Of a stretch of DNA of 64,000 bases, positions 8,558 to 18,906 are shown piece by piece. Both the position numbers and the translations under genes were made by a program. Location of the stretch: assembly GCF_014385005.1 (NCBI RefSeq), contig NZ_JACRSZ010000001.1, positions 682,001 to 746,000 of the forward strand, in the 5' to 3' direction. Source of the DNA: Jingyaoa shaoxingensis. Lineage in GTDB: Bacteria; Bacillota; Clostridia; Lachnospirales; Lachnospiraceae. Below the pieces are notes generated by a model that was not told where the DNA came from, did not search any database, and saw only the letters and a program-made list of their open reading frames with translations. How positions within the stretch are numbered: position 1 is the stretch's first letter; each line of letters begins with the position of its first letter.

Positions 8558-9103
8558 TCAATTTTCCATCTGCCGTCCCATAAAATTAGCTGCACATCTG
8601 GCCACGATCTGTTCTGTCTCACCCATCTGTACCTTATCACTTTTTCCCATGAGGACTACAGCACCTATGGCATCTCCTTCACAGAGGATCGGACTGATCA
8701 CCTGGGCGCGTTTCTCCTCATTGATCTCCAAAATATCCACATGCTCCTTGTCTGCCTGATTGTGAAGTACATTTTCTCTCTCTTCGATCAGACTCTCCAA
8801 TGAACCGCTGATGGGCCTGCCGACATATTCACGCTTCACTCCACCTGCTGTGGCAATGATCTGGTCCCGGTCAGTGATGCAGATGCTGTGACCTGTGGTC
8901 TGTGCCAGAGATTCCGCATACTGCTTCGCAAAACTGCCCAGTTCTCCGATGGGCGAGTACTTCTTCAGAATGATCTCTCCTTCTCTGTCTGTGAAGATCT
9001 CCAGCGGATCTGATTCTCGGATTCTCAATGTCTTTCGTATCTCTTTTGGTATCACGACCCGGCCTAAATCATCAATCCGCCGGACTATTCCTGTGGCTTT
9101 CAT
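8558..9103 (-). CDS. spoVT: stage V sporulation transcription factor SpoVT
   Basis: This 181-residue protein has an AbrB-type DNA-binding swapped-hairpin domain (residues 1-52, MKATGIVRRIDDLGRVVIPKEIRKTLRI) and a C-terminal GAF-like domain (about 60-178). Both match Bacillus SpoVT in order and length. SpoVT adjusts sigma-G dependent gene expression in the forespore. An AGGAGG lies 13 bases before the ATG, a rather long spacing. It marks the organism as a spore-former. Confidence 0.95.
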   Translation of the reverse strand: MKATGIVRRIDDLGRVVIPKEIRKTLRIRESDPLEIFTDREGEIILKKYSPIGELGSFAKQYAESLAQTTGHSICITDRDQIIATAGGVKREYVGRPISGSLESLIEERENVLHNQADKEHVDILEINEEKRAQVISPILCEGDAIGAVVLMGKSDKVQMGETEQIVARCAANFMGRQMEN

Positions 9104-9259
9104 AATGTATGGTATTCCTCCTGTTTTCTCATAGTGTTTTCCATATACTGTGTCATATGGATATTATGTGGAAAAACAGGGGTTTTATACTTCTTTTTTA
9201 TAAAAGAAAGATCACCACCATCAGCACGATACCTATCGTTTTACAGTTTTTCTTTATCA

Positions 9260-9787
9260 TCACTTCACCGCAAAGATACGCTTTTCTTTTCTTTCGGCAG
9301 CCTGTGGATATTCCCCGTCCACATAGCCCAGTGCACAGTGTCCGATGCCTTCATATTCACCTTCCACGCCCAGAGACTTCAGCAGATCTTTTCCCCAGTC
9401 TGTCTCGAATTCTTCCTTCGCACGATGGATCCAACAGCTTCCGATTCCCAGTTCATGGGCTGCCAGCATCAGATTGCCCATAACAAGACTTCCATCGTAA
9501 ATACGAGTCGGCACTTCTTTTTTTGCTAAAACAATGATCATGGCCGGTGCTCCGTAAAACGGATCAAAGCCTTCCTTCCAGCCACCGATCTCCTGATTCA
9601 TCTGTGCAATCTTATCTCGCATCTCCTTATTCGTCACCTGAATCATGATCGTCGCCTGACGTCCCATGCCGCTGGCTGCATACAGTCCGGATTCCATGAT
9701 CTGATCCAGAATCTCCTGTGGCACCATATCCGGCTTAAACTTGCGGACACTTCTTCTTGACTTCATGTTCTCTAATACTTCTCTCAT
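9260..9787 (-). CDS. nitroreductase-family flavoprotein
   Basis: I use the ATG at 9787, which has a GGAGG ribosome site; the longer in-frame start at 9850 adds 21 residues with no family resemblance. The 175-residue protein begins MREVLENMKSRRSVRKFKPDMV, the FMN-phosphate binding RRSVRKF segment, and ends with the flavin-contacting GIGSCWIHRAKEEF region. Such enzymes reduce nitro groups, quinones or flavins with NAD(P)H. The substrate cannot be read from sequence. Confidence 0.9.
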   Translation of the reverse strand: MREVLENMKSRRSVRKFKPDMVPQEILDQIMESGLYAASGMGRQATIMIQVTNKEMRDKIAQMNQEIGGWKEGFDPFYGAPAMIIVLAKKEVPTRIYDGSLVMGNLMLAAHELGIGSCWIHRAKEEFETDWGKDLLKSLGVEGEYEGIGHCALGYVDGEYPQAAERKEKRIFAVK

Positions 9788-10012
9788 ACTTCTGTCCTCC
9801 AATACCATAATTCTACAATCTATTTTAACCATTTCAGCGCTATGATGCAATGTCTTTTACCAGCGTCGTCACGACAATAATCATCTGCAATGATTTGAAC
9901 AGGTGGCAATATTTTGTTTGCCAAAAAGGAACTGCTGGACAGTAGCTTTTTATCCTGTTAAGATAGCTGATGGAATTAAAAGTTCCAGACTATAACAAAA
10001 GAGGAAATATTT

Positions 10013-10738
10013 ATGAAAGGACTTGGAACGATCATCAATGCCCTGGCTATTCTGGCAGGTGGAATACTGGGGATTGGATTGAAACGATTTTTAAAAGAAC
10101 ATTATCAGGAAACCATTATGAAAGCAGCCGGCTTTGCTGTTCTGTTTCTTGGAGCTGCCGGTGCCTTATCGAAAATGCTGGTGGTATCAGATACCGGTAC
10201 AACGCTTACTACAACTGGTACCATGTTGATGATTCTTTCTCTGGCTGTGGGGGCATTGATTGGTGAAATCATTGATATTGATGGATTATTCGAACGTTTT
10301 GGGGAATGGCTGAAGCATCGGACCGGAAGTGATGGAGACAGTCAGTTTACCAACGGATTTGTGTCTGCCTCATTGACCGTCAGCATTGGTGCCATGGCTA
10401 TTATCGGATCCATACAGGATGGTATTTATGGAGATTATTCCACGCTTCTTGCAAAAGCAGTGCTGGACTTTATTATTGTCATGATTATGGCATCGTCTAT
10501 GGGAAAAGGATGTGTGTTTTCCTTTATTCCGGTGGCAGTTCTCCAGGGAAGCATGACGGTACTGGCAGTGGCACTGTCTGGGTTCATGACCACCGCTGTG
10601 TTAGACAATCTGTCTTTAGTAGGAAATATTCTGATCTTCTGTGTTGGCGTGAATCTGATCTGGACAAAGACTATAAAAGTAGCAAATCTCCTGCCGTCCC
10701 TTGTGATTGCCATCCTGTTTACTTATATTGGAATTTAA
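10013..10738 (+). CDS. DUF554-family membrane protein
   Basis: This 241-residue protein has about seven hydrophobic segments and matches the DUF554 pattern: an N-terminal GTIINALAILAGGILG, an LSLAVGALIGEIIDID block, SIGAMAIIGSIQDG in the middle, and a closing VGNILIFCVGVNLI. The family is widespread in Firmicutes and of unknown function, possibly a transporter. It has its own AGAGGAAA ribosome site and terminator, so it is a single-gene unit. Nothing else is visible in the 225 bases before it. Confidence 0.88.
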   Translation: MKGLGTIINALAILAGGILGIGLKRFLKEHYQETIMKAAGFAVLFLGAAGALSKMLVVSDTGTTLTTTGTMLMILSLAVGALIGEIIDIDGLFERFGEWLKHRTGSDGDSQFTNGFVSASLTVSIGAMAIIGSIQDGIYGDYSTLLAKAVLDFIIVMIMASSMGKGCVFSFIPVAVLQGSMTVLAVALSGFMTTAVLDNLSLVGNILIFCVGVNLIWTKTIKVANLLPSLVIAILFTYIGI

Positions 10739-10754
10739 AAAAGTTAGTGCTATG

Positions 10755-10784
10755 TACGGCGGTCTTTGAACCGCCGTATTCTTT
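10755..10784 (+). terminator. terminator after the DUF554 gene
   Basis: TACGGCGGT pairs with ACCGCCGTA around a six-base loop, followed by TTCTTTTA. Confidence 0.88.
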
Positions 10785-11308
10785 TATACCTGATAAATAC
10801 TGTTCAGCAATTCTGTTCCTGTCCTAGTCTTAAAAAATGTCTCTCTGGCATGCCGGATGGCAGCTTCTGACATCTGACTTTCGTCTGCATTGACCAGAAA
10901 GTCTGCCTCCAGCAGGATCTGATAATCCAGTCCATTCACATCGGTATAAGTATGGTGATGGCAGACCAGATAGCTGATTCTTTCTTTCATGGCTTCGTCT
11001 ACTCCGGTTCCTTCCAAAAACGCTTCTACCAGTGGCGCACTTTCCTGCTCTTGATGTTTTCCACTGGCGTTGCCATATTTTTCACGACACAGTGGGCAGG
11101 CAATATCATGGATTACCGCTGTGATCTCCAGCGTCTCCTGGGTTCTGGCATCCAGCAGCTCTTTTTCTCCAATCAGTCTGGCATAGGTATATACCTTCAG
11201 GAAATGTGCGATATCATGTTTATTTCCATTAGACTGTGCAATCATTTTGCAAATCATGTCATTTACGTTCATCTTTCTATTCCTCTGCTTTTTGCTGTCT
11301 TCGATCAT
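10784..11308 (-). CDS. HD-domain phosphohydrolase
   Basis: This 174-residue protein carries the metal-binding pattern of the HD superfamily: HDIAHFLKVYTYARLI (first histidine, about 31), AVIHDIACP (the HD pair, about 70), and YLVCHHHTY (about 113-121). The start at 11308 has a GGAG seven bases upstream. A second in-frame ATG at 11272 also has a GAGG, so the N-terminus is uncertain by 12 residues. It follows the HAD hydrolase by 19 bases, probably as a two-gene unit of small-molecule phosphatases. The substrate is unknown. Confidence 0.85.
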   Translation of the reverse strand: MIEDSKKQRNRKMNVNDMICKMIAQSNGNKHDIAHFLKVYTYARLIGEKELLDARTQETLEITAVIHDIACPLCREKYGNASGKHQEQESAPLVEAFLEGTGVDEAMKERISYLVCHHHTYTDVNGLDYQILLEADFLVNADESQMSEAAIRHARETFFKTRTGTELLNSIYQV

Positions 11309-11327
11309 TTATAAGCTCCGCTCTCTA

Positions 11328-12017
11328 TTATTTCTTCAAAAGATCATATACTTCATGAAGATCCGCAATTTCATAATCCACATGTACACCTTCTATCGGC
11401 ACTTCATGTCCCGGATTATACCAGCAGGTACGGATACCTGCATTGTTGCCGCCCCGGATATCACTAGTCAGGGAATCTCCGACGATCAGCATCGCATCTC
11501 GGTCTATATCTCCGATTTCTTCAAATATCTTATCAAAAAAGGCTTTGTTAGGCTTCTCTACGCCCAGTTCTTCCGACAGAAATATTCCATCCATCAGTGC
11601 TCCCAGACCTGATAGTCGCAGCTTCTTCTCCTGCGCAACGATCGTTCCGTTGGATACCACATACTGCTTCACCTTTCCCCTCAGGGAATCAATGATCTGA
11701 TAGCTGTCATCACAATATACAATCGTATCCCCCAGTGCCTGCTGATAAGCCTCGTTAAACGCCGGTGCTGCGGATACATCCAGTCCTTCTTTTTCAAAGA
11801 ACTCCTGAAAACGTCCAACCAGTACCTGATCTCTGGTCAGTTCTCCCTTCTCTAGCCGCTCCCAGTAGCCACGGTTAATTTTTGCATATTCTTGCAGCAT
11901 CGCATCACTGCATTCACCCAGATGAAACTGCCGGAATAATTTCAAAATAGCGGTTCTTTCTGCGGCATGAAAGTCCAGAAGCGTTGCATCCACATCCCAT
12001 AAAATTGCCTGTATCAT
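11328..12017 (-). CDS. HAD-superfamily hydrolase, YjjG-like nucleotidase
   Basis: This 229-residue protein has HAD motif I (WDVDATLLDF, aspartates 8 and 10), motif II (VVSNGT), motif III lysine (GVEKPNKAFF) and motif IV (IVGDSLTSDIRGG). Overall it fits the YjjG family, which dephosphorylates non-canonical pyrimidine nucleotides. Motif I has Ala where most HAD enzymes have Gly after the second Asp; YjjG-type enzymes vary at this site, so this need not impair activity. It is transcribed with the HD gene that follows. Confidence 0.88.
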   Translation of the reverse strand: MIQAILWDVDATLLDFHAAERTAILKLFRQFHLGECSDAMLQEYAKINRGYWERLEKGELTRDQVLVGRFQEFFEKEGLDVSAAPAFNEAYQQALGDTIVYCDDSYQIIDSLRGKVKQYVVSNGTIVAQEKKLRLSGLGALMDGIFLSEELGVEKPNKAFFDKIFEEIGDIDRDAMLIVGDSLTSDIRGGNNAGIRTCWYNPGHEVPIEGVHVDYEIADLHEVYDLLKK

Positions 12018-12052
12018 AATTCTTTGTTCCTCATCTCTTTTTCTGATATTAT

Positions 12053-12063
12053 TATATTTTACA
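12053..12063. promoter_or_regulatory. third copy of the TGTAAAATATA motif
   Basis: TATATTTTACA here is identical to the right half-site in the azlC promoter region. It overlaps the stop codon of the XRE-cupin regulator, about 575 bases from the other two copies. Confidence 0.45.
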
Positions 12064-12601
12064 AATACTGTATTACCATTGTCATCTTTGCAGATGATGC
12101 TTCTTCATTTTTGTAACGGTGGGGCTGTGATGCATCAAAATACAACGCATCATCTTTTTCCAGAATATAATCCTTTTCATTCAGAGAAATCGTTATTTTA
12201 CCATCTGTCAAGACAAGATATTCAAAACTGTTGGCGCAATGTCCTACTGAAGTATGGTCACAGCCTGCATCCATCTCAATCTGGTATACTTCGAAATTTC
12301 GTTCTGCATTTTTCGGATAATAGTTATATATATGGTATTTTCCTTCCGATATCTCTGACCGTTCCTTTTTCTTCACATAAACTGCCCGGGGTTCTTCCAT
12401 CTCCAGCAGACTGGTATAAGGAAGACTAAGTGCACTGGTTAGTTTCCAGATCGTATTTATCGTTGGATTTGAATCTCCTTTTTCAATTTGGGAAATAATT
12501 ACCTTGCTGACGCCTGCACGTTCTGCCAGCTGTCCCTGACTCAGATTTTGCTCCTCACGTAATTTTTTCAAATTATATGCAATAATTTCTCCGATTTCCA
12601 T
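12059..12601 (-). CDS. XRE-family regulator with C-terminal cupin sensor
   Basis: This 180-residue protein has an N-terminal helix-turn-helix (residues 8-62, LREEQNLSQGQLAERAGVSKVIISQIEKG) and a C-terminal cupin barrel (about 100-178, with GHCANSFEYLVL and DALYFDASQPHRYK). XRE-cupin regulators usually respond to a small metabolite such as an amino acid. It is divergent from azlCD, and the 112 bases between them hold an inverted repeat overlapping the azlC -35. I infer that it controls azlCD. Confidence 0.9.
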   Translation of the reverse strand: MEIGEIIAYNLKKLREEQNLSQGQLAERAGVSKVIISQIEKGDSNPTINTIWKLTSALSLPYTSLLEMEEPRAVYVKKKERSEISEGKYHIYNYYPKNAERNFEVYQIEMDAGCDHTSVGHCANSFEYLVLTDGKITISLNEKDYILEKDDALYFDASQPHRYKNEEASSAKMTMVIQYL

Positions 12602-12628
12602 ATATACTCCAAAATTTTATTTTCTATA

Positions 12629-12657
12629 TTGTAAAATATATTTCACGGTGTTATAAT
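12629..12657 (+). promoter_or_regulatory. azlCD promoter
   Basis: A -35 TTGTAA (12629-12634) and a -10 TATAAT (12652-12657) are 17 bases apart. The -35 overlaps the left operator half-site. Confidence 0.65.
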
Positions 12658-12682
12658 ATTCCTCAGTTAATTATATTTTACA
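12630..12682. promoter_or_regulatory. inverted-repeat operator between the XRE-cupin gene and azlC
   Basis: TGTAAAATATA (12630-12640) and its exact complement TATATTTTACA (12672-12682) flank the azlC -10. The left half covers the -35 and the right half is just past the expected transcription start. A regulator bound at both could occlude the promoter and block elongation. Confidence 0.6.
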
Positions 12683-12713
12683 TTATGTTTATTTTGTTTT
12701 CAAGGAGATTTTT

Positions 12714-13412
12714 ATGAGAATTAAAGCACTGAAAGTCGCCTTTCCACAGACGATTCCGATCTTTACCGGATTCTGGTTCCTGGGAATGGCGTATGGCATC
12801 TACATGAATGCATCGGGTTTTTCTTTTGTCTACCCTTTATGCATGAGTCTCCTGATCTATGGTGGTTCGTTAGAGTTCGTTGCTGTGGAAATGCTGCTGT
12901 CCCCCTTTGCACCACTACAAACATTTATCATGGCGTTACTGATCCAGGCACGGCACCTGTTCTACGGTCTGTCTATGCTGGACAAGTTCAAAGGTCTCGG
13001 CTGGAAAAAATATTATCTGATCTTCGGCATGTGTGATGAGACATTTTCTATTAATTGTTCTGCTGATATTCCAGAAGATGTAGACCGGGGATGGTTCTAT
13101 TTCTGGGTTACCCTGCTGAATCAGTTCTACTGGTCCGCAGCTGCCACCACAGGCGGTATCGTAGGCTCTCTTTTAAAGATCGATACCTCTGGCATCAGTT
13201 TTGTCATGACCGCCATGTTCGTGGTCATCTTTCTGGAGCAGTGGCTGAAGGAAAAGGAGCACAGTGCTTCCCTGATCGGGCTGACTGTTTCTGTCCTGTG
13301 CCTGATAGTCTTCGGACCGGATTCCTTTATGGTTCCGACTATGGCATTGATTGTCGGACTGCTTACACTGCTTCGCAAACCACTGGAGAAAAAGGAGGTT
13401 TTACAGAAATGA
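12714..13412 (+). CDS. azlC: AzlC-family branched-chain amino acid exporter, large subunit
   Basis: This 232-residue membrane protein opens [26 protein letters not shown], the AzlC signature, followed by [12 protein letters not shown] and CDETFSI motifs and several hydrophobic segments. AzlC with AzlD exports branched-chain amino acids and their analogues. A CAAGGAG ribosome site precedes the ATG. The stop overlaps the azlD start by four bases. The divergent XRE-cupin gene is the likely regulator. Confidence 0.93.
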   Translation: MRIKALKVAFPQTIPIFTGFWFLGMAYGIYMNASGFSFVYPLCMSLLIYGGSLEFVAVEMLLSPFAPLQTFIMALLIQARHLFYGLSMLDKFKGLGWKKYYLIFGMCDETFSINCSADIPEDVDRGWFYFWVTLLNQFYWSAAATTGGIVGSLLKIDTSGISFVMTAMFVVIFLEQWLKEKEHSASLIGLTVSVLCLIVFGPDSFMVPTMALIVGLLTLLRKPLEKKEVLQK

Positions 13413-13735
13413 CACTTGCGCAGCAGATTATCACGATTGGTCTGTGTGTCCTTGGCACTATGACTACACGCTTTCTCCCATTTATGATCTTCAATGAACA
13501 TCGCAAGACACCGGAATTTATACAGTATCTTGGGAAGTATCTGCCATCTGCAGTCTTTGGCATGCTGGTCATCTACTGTCTGAAAAATGTCAGTGTATTC
13601 CATGGCAGCCATGGCATTCCGGAACTGATCTCTATTCTTGTCACCGGCGGGCTGCATATCTGGAAACGCCAGATGCTCATCTCCATTGCGGGTGGGACTA
13701 TTTGTTATATGCTGCTGATGCAGTTTGTGTTTTAA
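13409..13735 (+). CDS. azlD: AzlD-family exporter small subunit
   Basis: The reading frame is open much further upstream, but the ATG at 13409 is correct: AAAGGAGG stands 10 bases before it and it overlaps azlC by ATGA. The 108-residue product has about four hydrophobic segments and the family's [10 protein letters not shown] and [13 protein letters not shown] stretches. It completes the two-subunit exporter. A strong terminator follows. Confidence 0.92.
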   Translation: MTLAQQIITIGLCVLGTMTTRFLPFMIFNEHRKTPEFIQYLGKYLPSAVFGMLVIYCLKNVSVFHGSHGIPELISILVTGGLHIWKRQMLISIAGGTICYMLLMQFVF

Positions 13736-13741
13736 CGTATT

Positions 13742-13780
13742 CAGGGCGGTGAAGAGTTTCTTCACCGCCCTGTTTTCGTC
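13742..13780 (+). terminator. azlCD terminator
   Basis: A 14-bp perfect stem (CAGGGCGGTGAAGA and complement) with a three-base loop is followed by TTTTCGTCTT. Confidence 0.92.
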
Positions 13781-13817
13781 TTCTTAGAAAAAGTCTTCCC
13801 AGCCGCCATTCTCGCTG

Positions 13818-15188
13818 TTATTCTGTCTCAGACTGAGTCTCGCTTTCTGTTTCTTCGGCTGCACTCTCTGTCTCTGATGCTGCTTCGCTATCTGTTTCAG
13901 ACTCGATATCAGTATCGGCAGCGTCATCCGTTCCTTCTTCTGTTTCAGCTTCTGTTGACTTTAATGTAATGATATCATCAAAAGTAACAGTATCCCATAC
14001 CTTTTCATCAATATCAAAGGAATCTGTTGCCCAGCCTTCCAGAACACTGTTCAGTAATTCCTGTTTTCTGTCGTTTATAATCTCTTCCTTCTTCTGATCC
14101 GTAGCTTCGCGGTCAAATGTACTTACCATCTGTACTACATAGAATCCGTTTTCACCTTCCACCGGTTCTGCTGCAATCTCACCATCTGACAGGGTATCTG
14201 CCACATTTTTCAGATTCTCATTCAGTGTCTCTTCATCTGCTCCGTAAGAATAATCGGTAACACTCTTATTCTCATCTACTGCTTTTACAGCATCTTCCAG
14301 TGTTTCTCCGCCAAGTACTGCATCGATGACACTCTGGGCAGTCTCTCTTGTCTCTTTCTTTTCCGCGCTTTCTTCTGTCTCAGCTTCTGTTGCTTCCTCG
14401 GTATCATTCTCAGAAACTGCTTCGCTGGCGTCCTCTGTACCATTTTCGGAAACTGCTTCACTTGTTTCTTCTGCTGCGGTCTCTGTCTCAGATACGGTTT
14501 CACTTTCGGTTTCTGCTACAATTTCACCAGACTCTTCGGCTGCATCTGTGACAGCTTCGGTAGTATCTTCTTCACTTCCGCTCTCTGCTTCTGTGGTATC
14601 TTCTGCCTCGCTTTCCGTCTCCGGAATGGTGAAATATACATACTGGATACTTTTCTGTGCCGCTTCATCGTCAGATACTTCGGTATCTACATCCGCTTCA
14701 ATGGCGGTCTGCATCTTGCTCTGAATAGTATATAATGTAAGTACTCTGGTTACTGTCTCTTCCGTCGCTGCCAGTGCCTTTAACACATCTTTGCTGTTCT
14801 CGGCAAGGAATTCTTTGGCAGTTTCTTCGATCGCTGCTTTTTCTTCATCTGTCAGTTCTACGTTATAATCACTCATATGCTGTTCCATGAGTATCATATC
14901 CTTCAGATCATTCATGACACTTTCTTTCATGGTAACACCATATGCCTGTCCGCTTCCGGTCAGATCCTGCTGAAAAACATTAGAGCCTTCTCCAAATAAT
15001 GCTCCCAGATATCCCTGGGTCTTCGCCTGATTATAACGAAGCATAAATTCTGCTTCTCCCAGCGTAATCTCCGCATCTCCCATCTTGGCAACTGTCTTAC
15101 CTGTTGAAGAAGAACATCCTGTCAGCAGCCCCATCGTCATCGTTGCACACACGCCTGCAGCCAGAATTCTTTTTCCATATCTACTCAT
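13818..15188 (-). CDS. PrsA/parvulin-like lipoprotein with Ser/Glu/Thr-rich insert
   Basis: This 456-residue protein has a lipoprotein signal ending LLTGC (Cys 25) and a SurA/PrsA-like N-terminal region (VAKMGDAEITLGEAEFMLRYNQ). A parvulin-like C-terminal region (about 290-400) contains YSYGADEETLNENL and GFYVVQMVSTFDRE. Between them lies a low-complexity run of Glu, Ser, Thr and Ala (about 190-285), and a second one closes the protein. PrsA proteins fold secreted proteins outside the membrane. The insert interrupts the expected start of the prolyl-isomerase domain, so isomerase activity is uncertain. It lies just downstream of mfd with its own promoter. Confidence 0.78.
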   Translation of the reverse strand: MSRYGKRILAAGVCATMTMGLLTGCSSSTGKTVAKMGDAEITLGEAEFMLRYNQAKTQGYLGALFGEGSNVFQQDLTGSGQAYGVTMKESVMNDLKDMILMEQHMSDYNVELTDEEKAAIEETAKEFLAENSKDVLKALAATEETVTRVLTLYTIQSKMQTAIEADVDTEVSDDEAAQKSIQYVYFTIPETESEAEDTTEAESGSEEDTTEAVTDAAEESGEIVAETESETVSETETAAEETSEAVSENGTEDASEAVSENDTEEATEAETEESAEKKETRETAQSVIDAVLGGETLEDAVKAVDENKSVTDYSYGADEETLNENLKNVADTLSDGEIAAEPVEGENGFYVVQMVSTFDREATDQKKEEIINDRKQELLNSVLEGWATDSFDIDEKVWDTVTFDDIITLKSTEAETEEGTDDAADTDIESETDSEAASETESAAEETESETQSETE

Positions 15189-15260
15189 TATGATTCTCCT
15201 TTATATCTCATATTAATGGGGAAACCCCCCGGGAAATCGCATTTCGTGATTATCTTCTTT

Positions 15261-15289
15261 AGTATAGCTCTTTTTTCGCTGTACCGCAA
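15261..15289 (-). promoter_or_regulatory. promoter for the PrsA-like gene
   Basis: On the minus strand TTGCGG (15289-15284) and TATACT (15266-15261) are 17 bases apart, about 75 bases before the start codon. The rest of the 196-base gap to mfd shows only a GGGGAAACCCC hairpin near 15218. Confidence 0.5.
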
Positions 15290-15384
15290 TGACTTTATTC
15301 CTTACTCATTACAGGTATTTCCTAATTTTAGTATACAGAATGAGTGTCTCACGAAAATACAACATGATCATTCGTACGTAAAAA

Positions 15385-18300
15385 TCAGGAAATCCCCCCA
15401 ATATCTTCGATCATCTCCCTTGTCAGCTCCAGCACATCCCTGTTATCTTTCGCAGACTTCCTTGGCTTGGTATACAGGAAGTACGGATTTGCCTCTATGA
15501 CAAACTTCATCTTCCCCTGATACTTCTGAATCATCTGCTCGATTCGCTTTGGATCTGCCTGAGTCTTCTCATACATTACAAGCTTGATAAAATCTCCTTT
15601 CTGAGTCACTTCTGTGATAAATGCCCGGTGTGCTTCTGCCTTTAATTCTGCGATGGACAACAGATTCTGCACGGCTCTTGGCGGTTCTCCAAAACGATCC
15701 AGCAGTTCTTCCAACATATCGTCGTATTCTTCCCTGGATTCAATCATGGCTATCCTCTTGTAAATATCCAGTTTCTGATATTCATTGCGGATATATTTAT
15801 CCGGAATATACGCATCGATATCCAGATCCATTACTGTCTCATATTTTTCCTGAATCTGCTGTTCGCCTTTCAGTTCCCGTACAGATTCATTGAGCATCTT
15901 GCAGTACAGATCATATCCTACTGCTTCCATATGTCCATGCTGAGCCTCTCCCAGCAGATTGCCAGCACCTCGGATCTCCAGATCCCGCATGGCTATCTTG
16001 AAACCGCTTCCCAGCTCAGTAAATTCACGGATCGCAGACAACCGTTTTTCCGCCACTTCTTTCAGCATCTTATTCCGCCGGTACATCAGAAATGCATAGG
16101 CGGTCCGGTTGGAACGTCCCACGCGTCCCCTGAGCTGATAGAGCTGGGACAGTCCCATATTGTCTGCATCATGAATGATCATGGTATTTACATTGGAAAT
16201 ATCCAGTCCAGTCTCAATAATCGTTGTAGATACCAGAACGTCAATATCTCCATTAATAAAGTCATACATGATCCGCTCCAGTTCCCTTTCCTTCATCTGC
16301 CCGTGAGCGAATGCCACATTTGCTTCCGGCACCAACTTCGCAATGGTATTACTCATCTCCACAATGGTATTGACCCGGTTGTATACATAATAAACCTGTC
16401 CGCCCCGGTTCAGTTCTCTGCTGATTGCCTCCCGGATCATTTCTTCATTATATTCCATCACATAAGTCTGGATCTCCTGCCGTTCATTCGGTGCCTCCTC
16501 CAGCACACTCATATCCCGGATACCGATCAGGCTCATATGCAGAGTACGCGGAATCGGCGTAGCTGTCAGCGTCAGCACGTCGATATTGTTTTTCATCTGC
16601 TTGATCTTCTCTTTGTGAGTTACTCCAAAACGCTGTTCCTCATCCACAATCAGCAGTCCCAGATCCTTGAATACCACATCCTTGGATAACACACGATGTG
16701 TACCGATCAGTATATCCACAGTTCCTTTTTTCAGATCCCCCAGTGTTTTCTTTTGCTCAGCTGCTGTACGGAAACGACAGAGAAGATCCACCCGCACCGG
16801 AAAATCCTTCATCCGCTGCACAAAGGTATTATAATGCTGCTGCGCCAGAATTGTGGTCGGCACCAGATATACCACCTGCTTATCTTCCTGCACTGCCTTA
16901 AATGCAGCACGAATGGCAACCTCCGTTTTGCCAAATCCCACGTCTCCACAGATCAGCCGGTCCATAATCTTCGTACTTTCCATATCCTTTTTCGTATCGG
17001 CAATTGCCTGAAGCTGATCGTCTGTCTCTTCAAAACGAAACATCTCTTCAAATTCTCTCTGCCATACCGTATCCGGTCCGTACACAAATCCCTGCTTCTC
17101 CTGTCTTGCAGCATAGAGCTTCACCAAATCCTGTGCCACAATCTGCACTGCCTTGTGCACTCTTGTCTTAGTCTTATTCCATTCCTGTCCACCAAGCTTA
17201 TTCAGCTTTGGCGGCTTCGCATCAGCCCCTGCATACTTCTGAATCACATCCGACTGAGTTGCCAGCACATACAGATTGCTTCCTCCGCTGTATTCAATCT
17301 TCATGTAATCTTTGGTAACTTTGTCCACTTCAATCTTCTCTATACCACGATAGATCCCGAGCCCATGACTTTCGTGAACGACAAAATCTCCCACTTTCAG
17401 ATCTGTAAAGCTCTGTATTTTCTGTCCTTCATAAGTATGATGCTTCTTCCGCTTTTTCTTCTCCCTGCCGAACATATCACTCTCTGTCAGCACCGCAAAT
17501 CGAATCAGCGGATATTCATACCCATGGTGAAGATTTCCTTCTGTCACCAGAATCTCTCCCGGCAGAATCTCACGGTCTCTGTCTGCCGTATAGAAGCTGT
17601 TCAGTTCATACTCCTGAAGATCCTGTGCCAGGCGCATGGCTCTCGTTCTGGATGGGGATAACAATGCAACCCGGTACCCGGACTTTTTCCACTTCTGCAG
17701 ATCCTTTACCAGCTGTTCAAAACTGTTATGATAAGAATTCACCGACCGGACAGTCATGCTGTACGTCCCCGATATGCTCCATTCATCCCTTGGCGCATCC
17801 ATGATACAAAGCCCCAGACAGTTCCTGCGGTTCAGACTTCCTATCGTCTCCATACAGCCATATAAAAGCCGTGTCTGCCCCGGCAGCACATATCCTTTAT
17901 TTAACCGATTCTCCATACTCTGGGAAAACTCATTTTCCACTGAAGTCCCTTCCTGACTGATCCGGTTTGGCTCATCCAGACAGATCAGTGCATCCCCGCT
18001 CATATAATCGATAAAAGACACTGTATTTTTATAAAAATACGGAACCAGATTGTCCAGTCCTGTGCGTTCCTTTCTGTCAATCAGCTTCTCCCGGATTTCT
18101 CCTGTCAGAGTCTTCACCTGAAATGCTTCTTCTGTATGCATCGCATCTCTGAAAAATACTTCCTGTTTTTTTCCTTCTGCCTCTATTATCTTCATGGCCG
18201 ATGCTGCCTGCGCTTCACTGACCAGAACCTCATTGGCCGGATAAATGCGGATATACTCCAGATTCTCAATAGATCTCTGGCTTAAGATATCAAAACTGCG

Positions 18301-18903
18301 AATGGAATCAATCTCATCCCCCCATAACTCAATACGCACCGGATTCTCTTCTGTCAGTGGATACAGATCCACGATTCCACCACGGATTGCAAACTGTCCC
18401 ACACTTTCCACCTGCGGCATTTTTTCATATCCCATTTCCACAAGCTGTGCCGACAGCTCCGCAAAGTCAATACTGCTGTCATTCCGAAACTCCAGTACAC
18501 GTTCTCTGATATAATCCAGGGGAAGAATCTTTTCCATACACGCCGGAAGTGTCGTCACCACTGTCACATTCTCTTCTTCCATCAGTGCCCGCAGTACTGC
18601 CATTCTCTGCATTCCGATCTGATGACTCTGTATATCTGCACTGTAAAACATCAGATCCCTTGCCGGATACAACAGTACTTTTCGGTCAAAAAAACGGTAA
18701 TTTTCATAGATCTCTCTGGCTCTGAGATCACTGTAAGTAATAATCAGCCTCTGATGATACTTCTCACCAAGACAGTACATAAAATGCGACTTCTGGGATT
18801 CAATGCACCCGGACACCTGTAAAACACCTTGATTCTTTTTTAACCGTTCCCGTATCTGTTCATATTCTTCCAGATTCTCCAGCGGGGCTGTGAAAGCTCT
18901 CAT
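15385..18903 (-). CDS. mfd: transcription-repair coupling factor Mfd
   Basis: This 1172-residue translocase removes RNA polymerase stalled at DNA damage and recruits UvrA. Seen in order: UvrB-homology domains (about 1-350), the RNA-polymerase-interacting CarD-like domain (about 500-570, [18 protein letters not shown]), and the RecG-like motor with Walker [12 protein letters not shown] and Walker [25 protein letters not shown] motif, QLRGRVGRS and the C-terminal TRCF domain follow. The length is normal. It begins three bases after the pth stop, so pth and mfd are co-transcribed, as in Bacillus. Confidence 0.98.
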   Translation of the reverse strand: MRAFTAPLENLEEYEQIRERLKKNQGVLQVSGCIESQKSHFMYCLGEKYHQRLIITYSDLRAREIYENYRFFDRKVLLYPARDLMFYSADIQSHQIGMQRMAVLRALMEEENVTVVTTLPACMEKILPLDYIRERVLEFRNDSSIDFAELSAQLVEMGYEKMPQVESVGQFAIRGGIVDLYPLTEENPVRIELWGDEIDSIRSFDILSQRSIENLEYIRIYPANEVLVSEAQAASAMKIIEAEGKKQEVFFRDAMHTEEAFQVKTLTGEIREKLIDRKERTGLDNLVPYFYKNTVSFIDYMSGDALICLDEPNRISQEGTSVENEFSQSMENRLNKGYVLPGQTRLLYGCMETIGSLNRRNCLGLCIMDAPRDEWSISGTYSMTVRSVNSYHNSFEQLVKDLQKWKKSGYRVALLSPSRTRAMRLAQDLQEYELNSFYTADRDREILPGEILVTEGNLHHGYEYPLIRFAVLTESDMFGREKKKRKKHHTYEGQKIQSFTDLKVGDFVVHESHGLGIYRGIEKIEVDKVTKDYMKIEYSGGSNLYVLATQSDVIQKYAGADAKPPKLNKLGGQEWNKTKTRVHKAVQIVAQDLVKLYAARQEKQGFVYGPDTVWQREFEEMFRFEETDDQLQAIADTKKDMESTKIMDRLICGDVGFGKTEVAIRAAFKAVQEDKQVVYLVPTTILAQQHYNTFVQRMKDFPVRVDLLCRFRTAAEQKKTLGDLKKGTVDILIGTHRVLSKDVVFKDLGLLIVDEEQRFGVTHKEKIKQMKNNIDVLTLTATPIPRTLHMSLIGIRDMSVLEEAPNERQEIQTYVMEYNEEMIREAISRELNRGGQVYYVYNRVNTIVEMSNTIAKLVPEANVAFAHGQMKERELERIMYDFINGDIDVLVSTTIIETGLDISNVNTMIIHDADNMGLSQLYQLRGRVGRSNRTAYAFLMYRRNKMLKEVAEKRLSAIREFTELGSGFKIAMRDLEIRGAGNLLGEAQHGHMEAVGYDLYCKMLNESVRELKGEQQIQEKYETVMDLDIDAYIPDKYIRNEYQKLDIYKRIAMIESREEYDDMLEELLDRFGEPPRAVQNLLSIAELKAEAHRAFITEVTQKGDFIKLVMYEKTQADPKRIEQMIQKYQGKMKFVIEANPYFLYTKPRKSAKDNRDVLELTREMIEDIGGIS

Positions 18904-18906
18904 ATC

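Noticed and set aside
13091..13408. 214-residue ORF extending azlD upstream
   Set aside because: The extension lies inside azlC in another frame and has no ribosome site; the 13409 start has both AAAGGAGG and the ATGA overlap.
14326..14724. Ser/Val-rich plus-strand ORF
   Set aside because: It is the complement of the Glu/Ser/Thr repeat tract of the PrsA-like gene; the composition follows from the repeat.
16696..17661. Long plus-strand ORFs opposite mfd
   Set aside because: They are complements of the conserved mfd coding sequence with cysteine/histidine-rich composition and no ribosome site.
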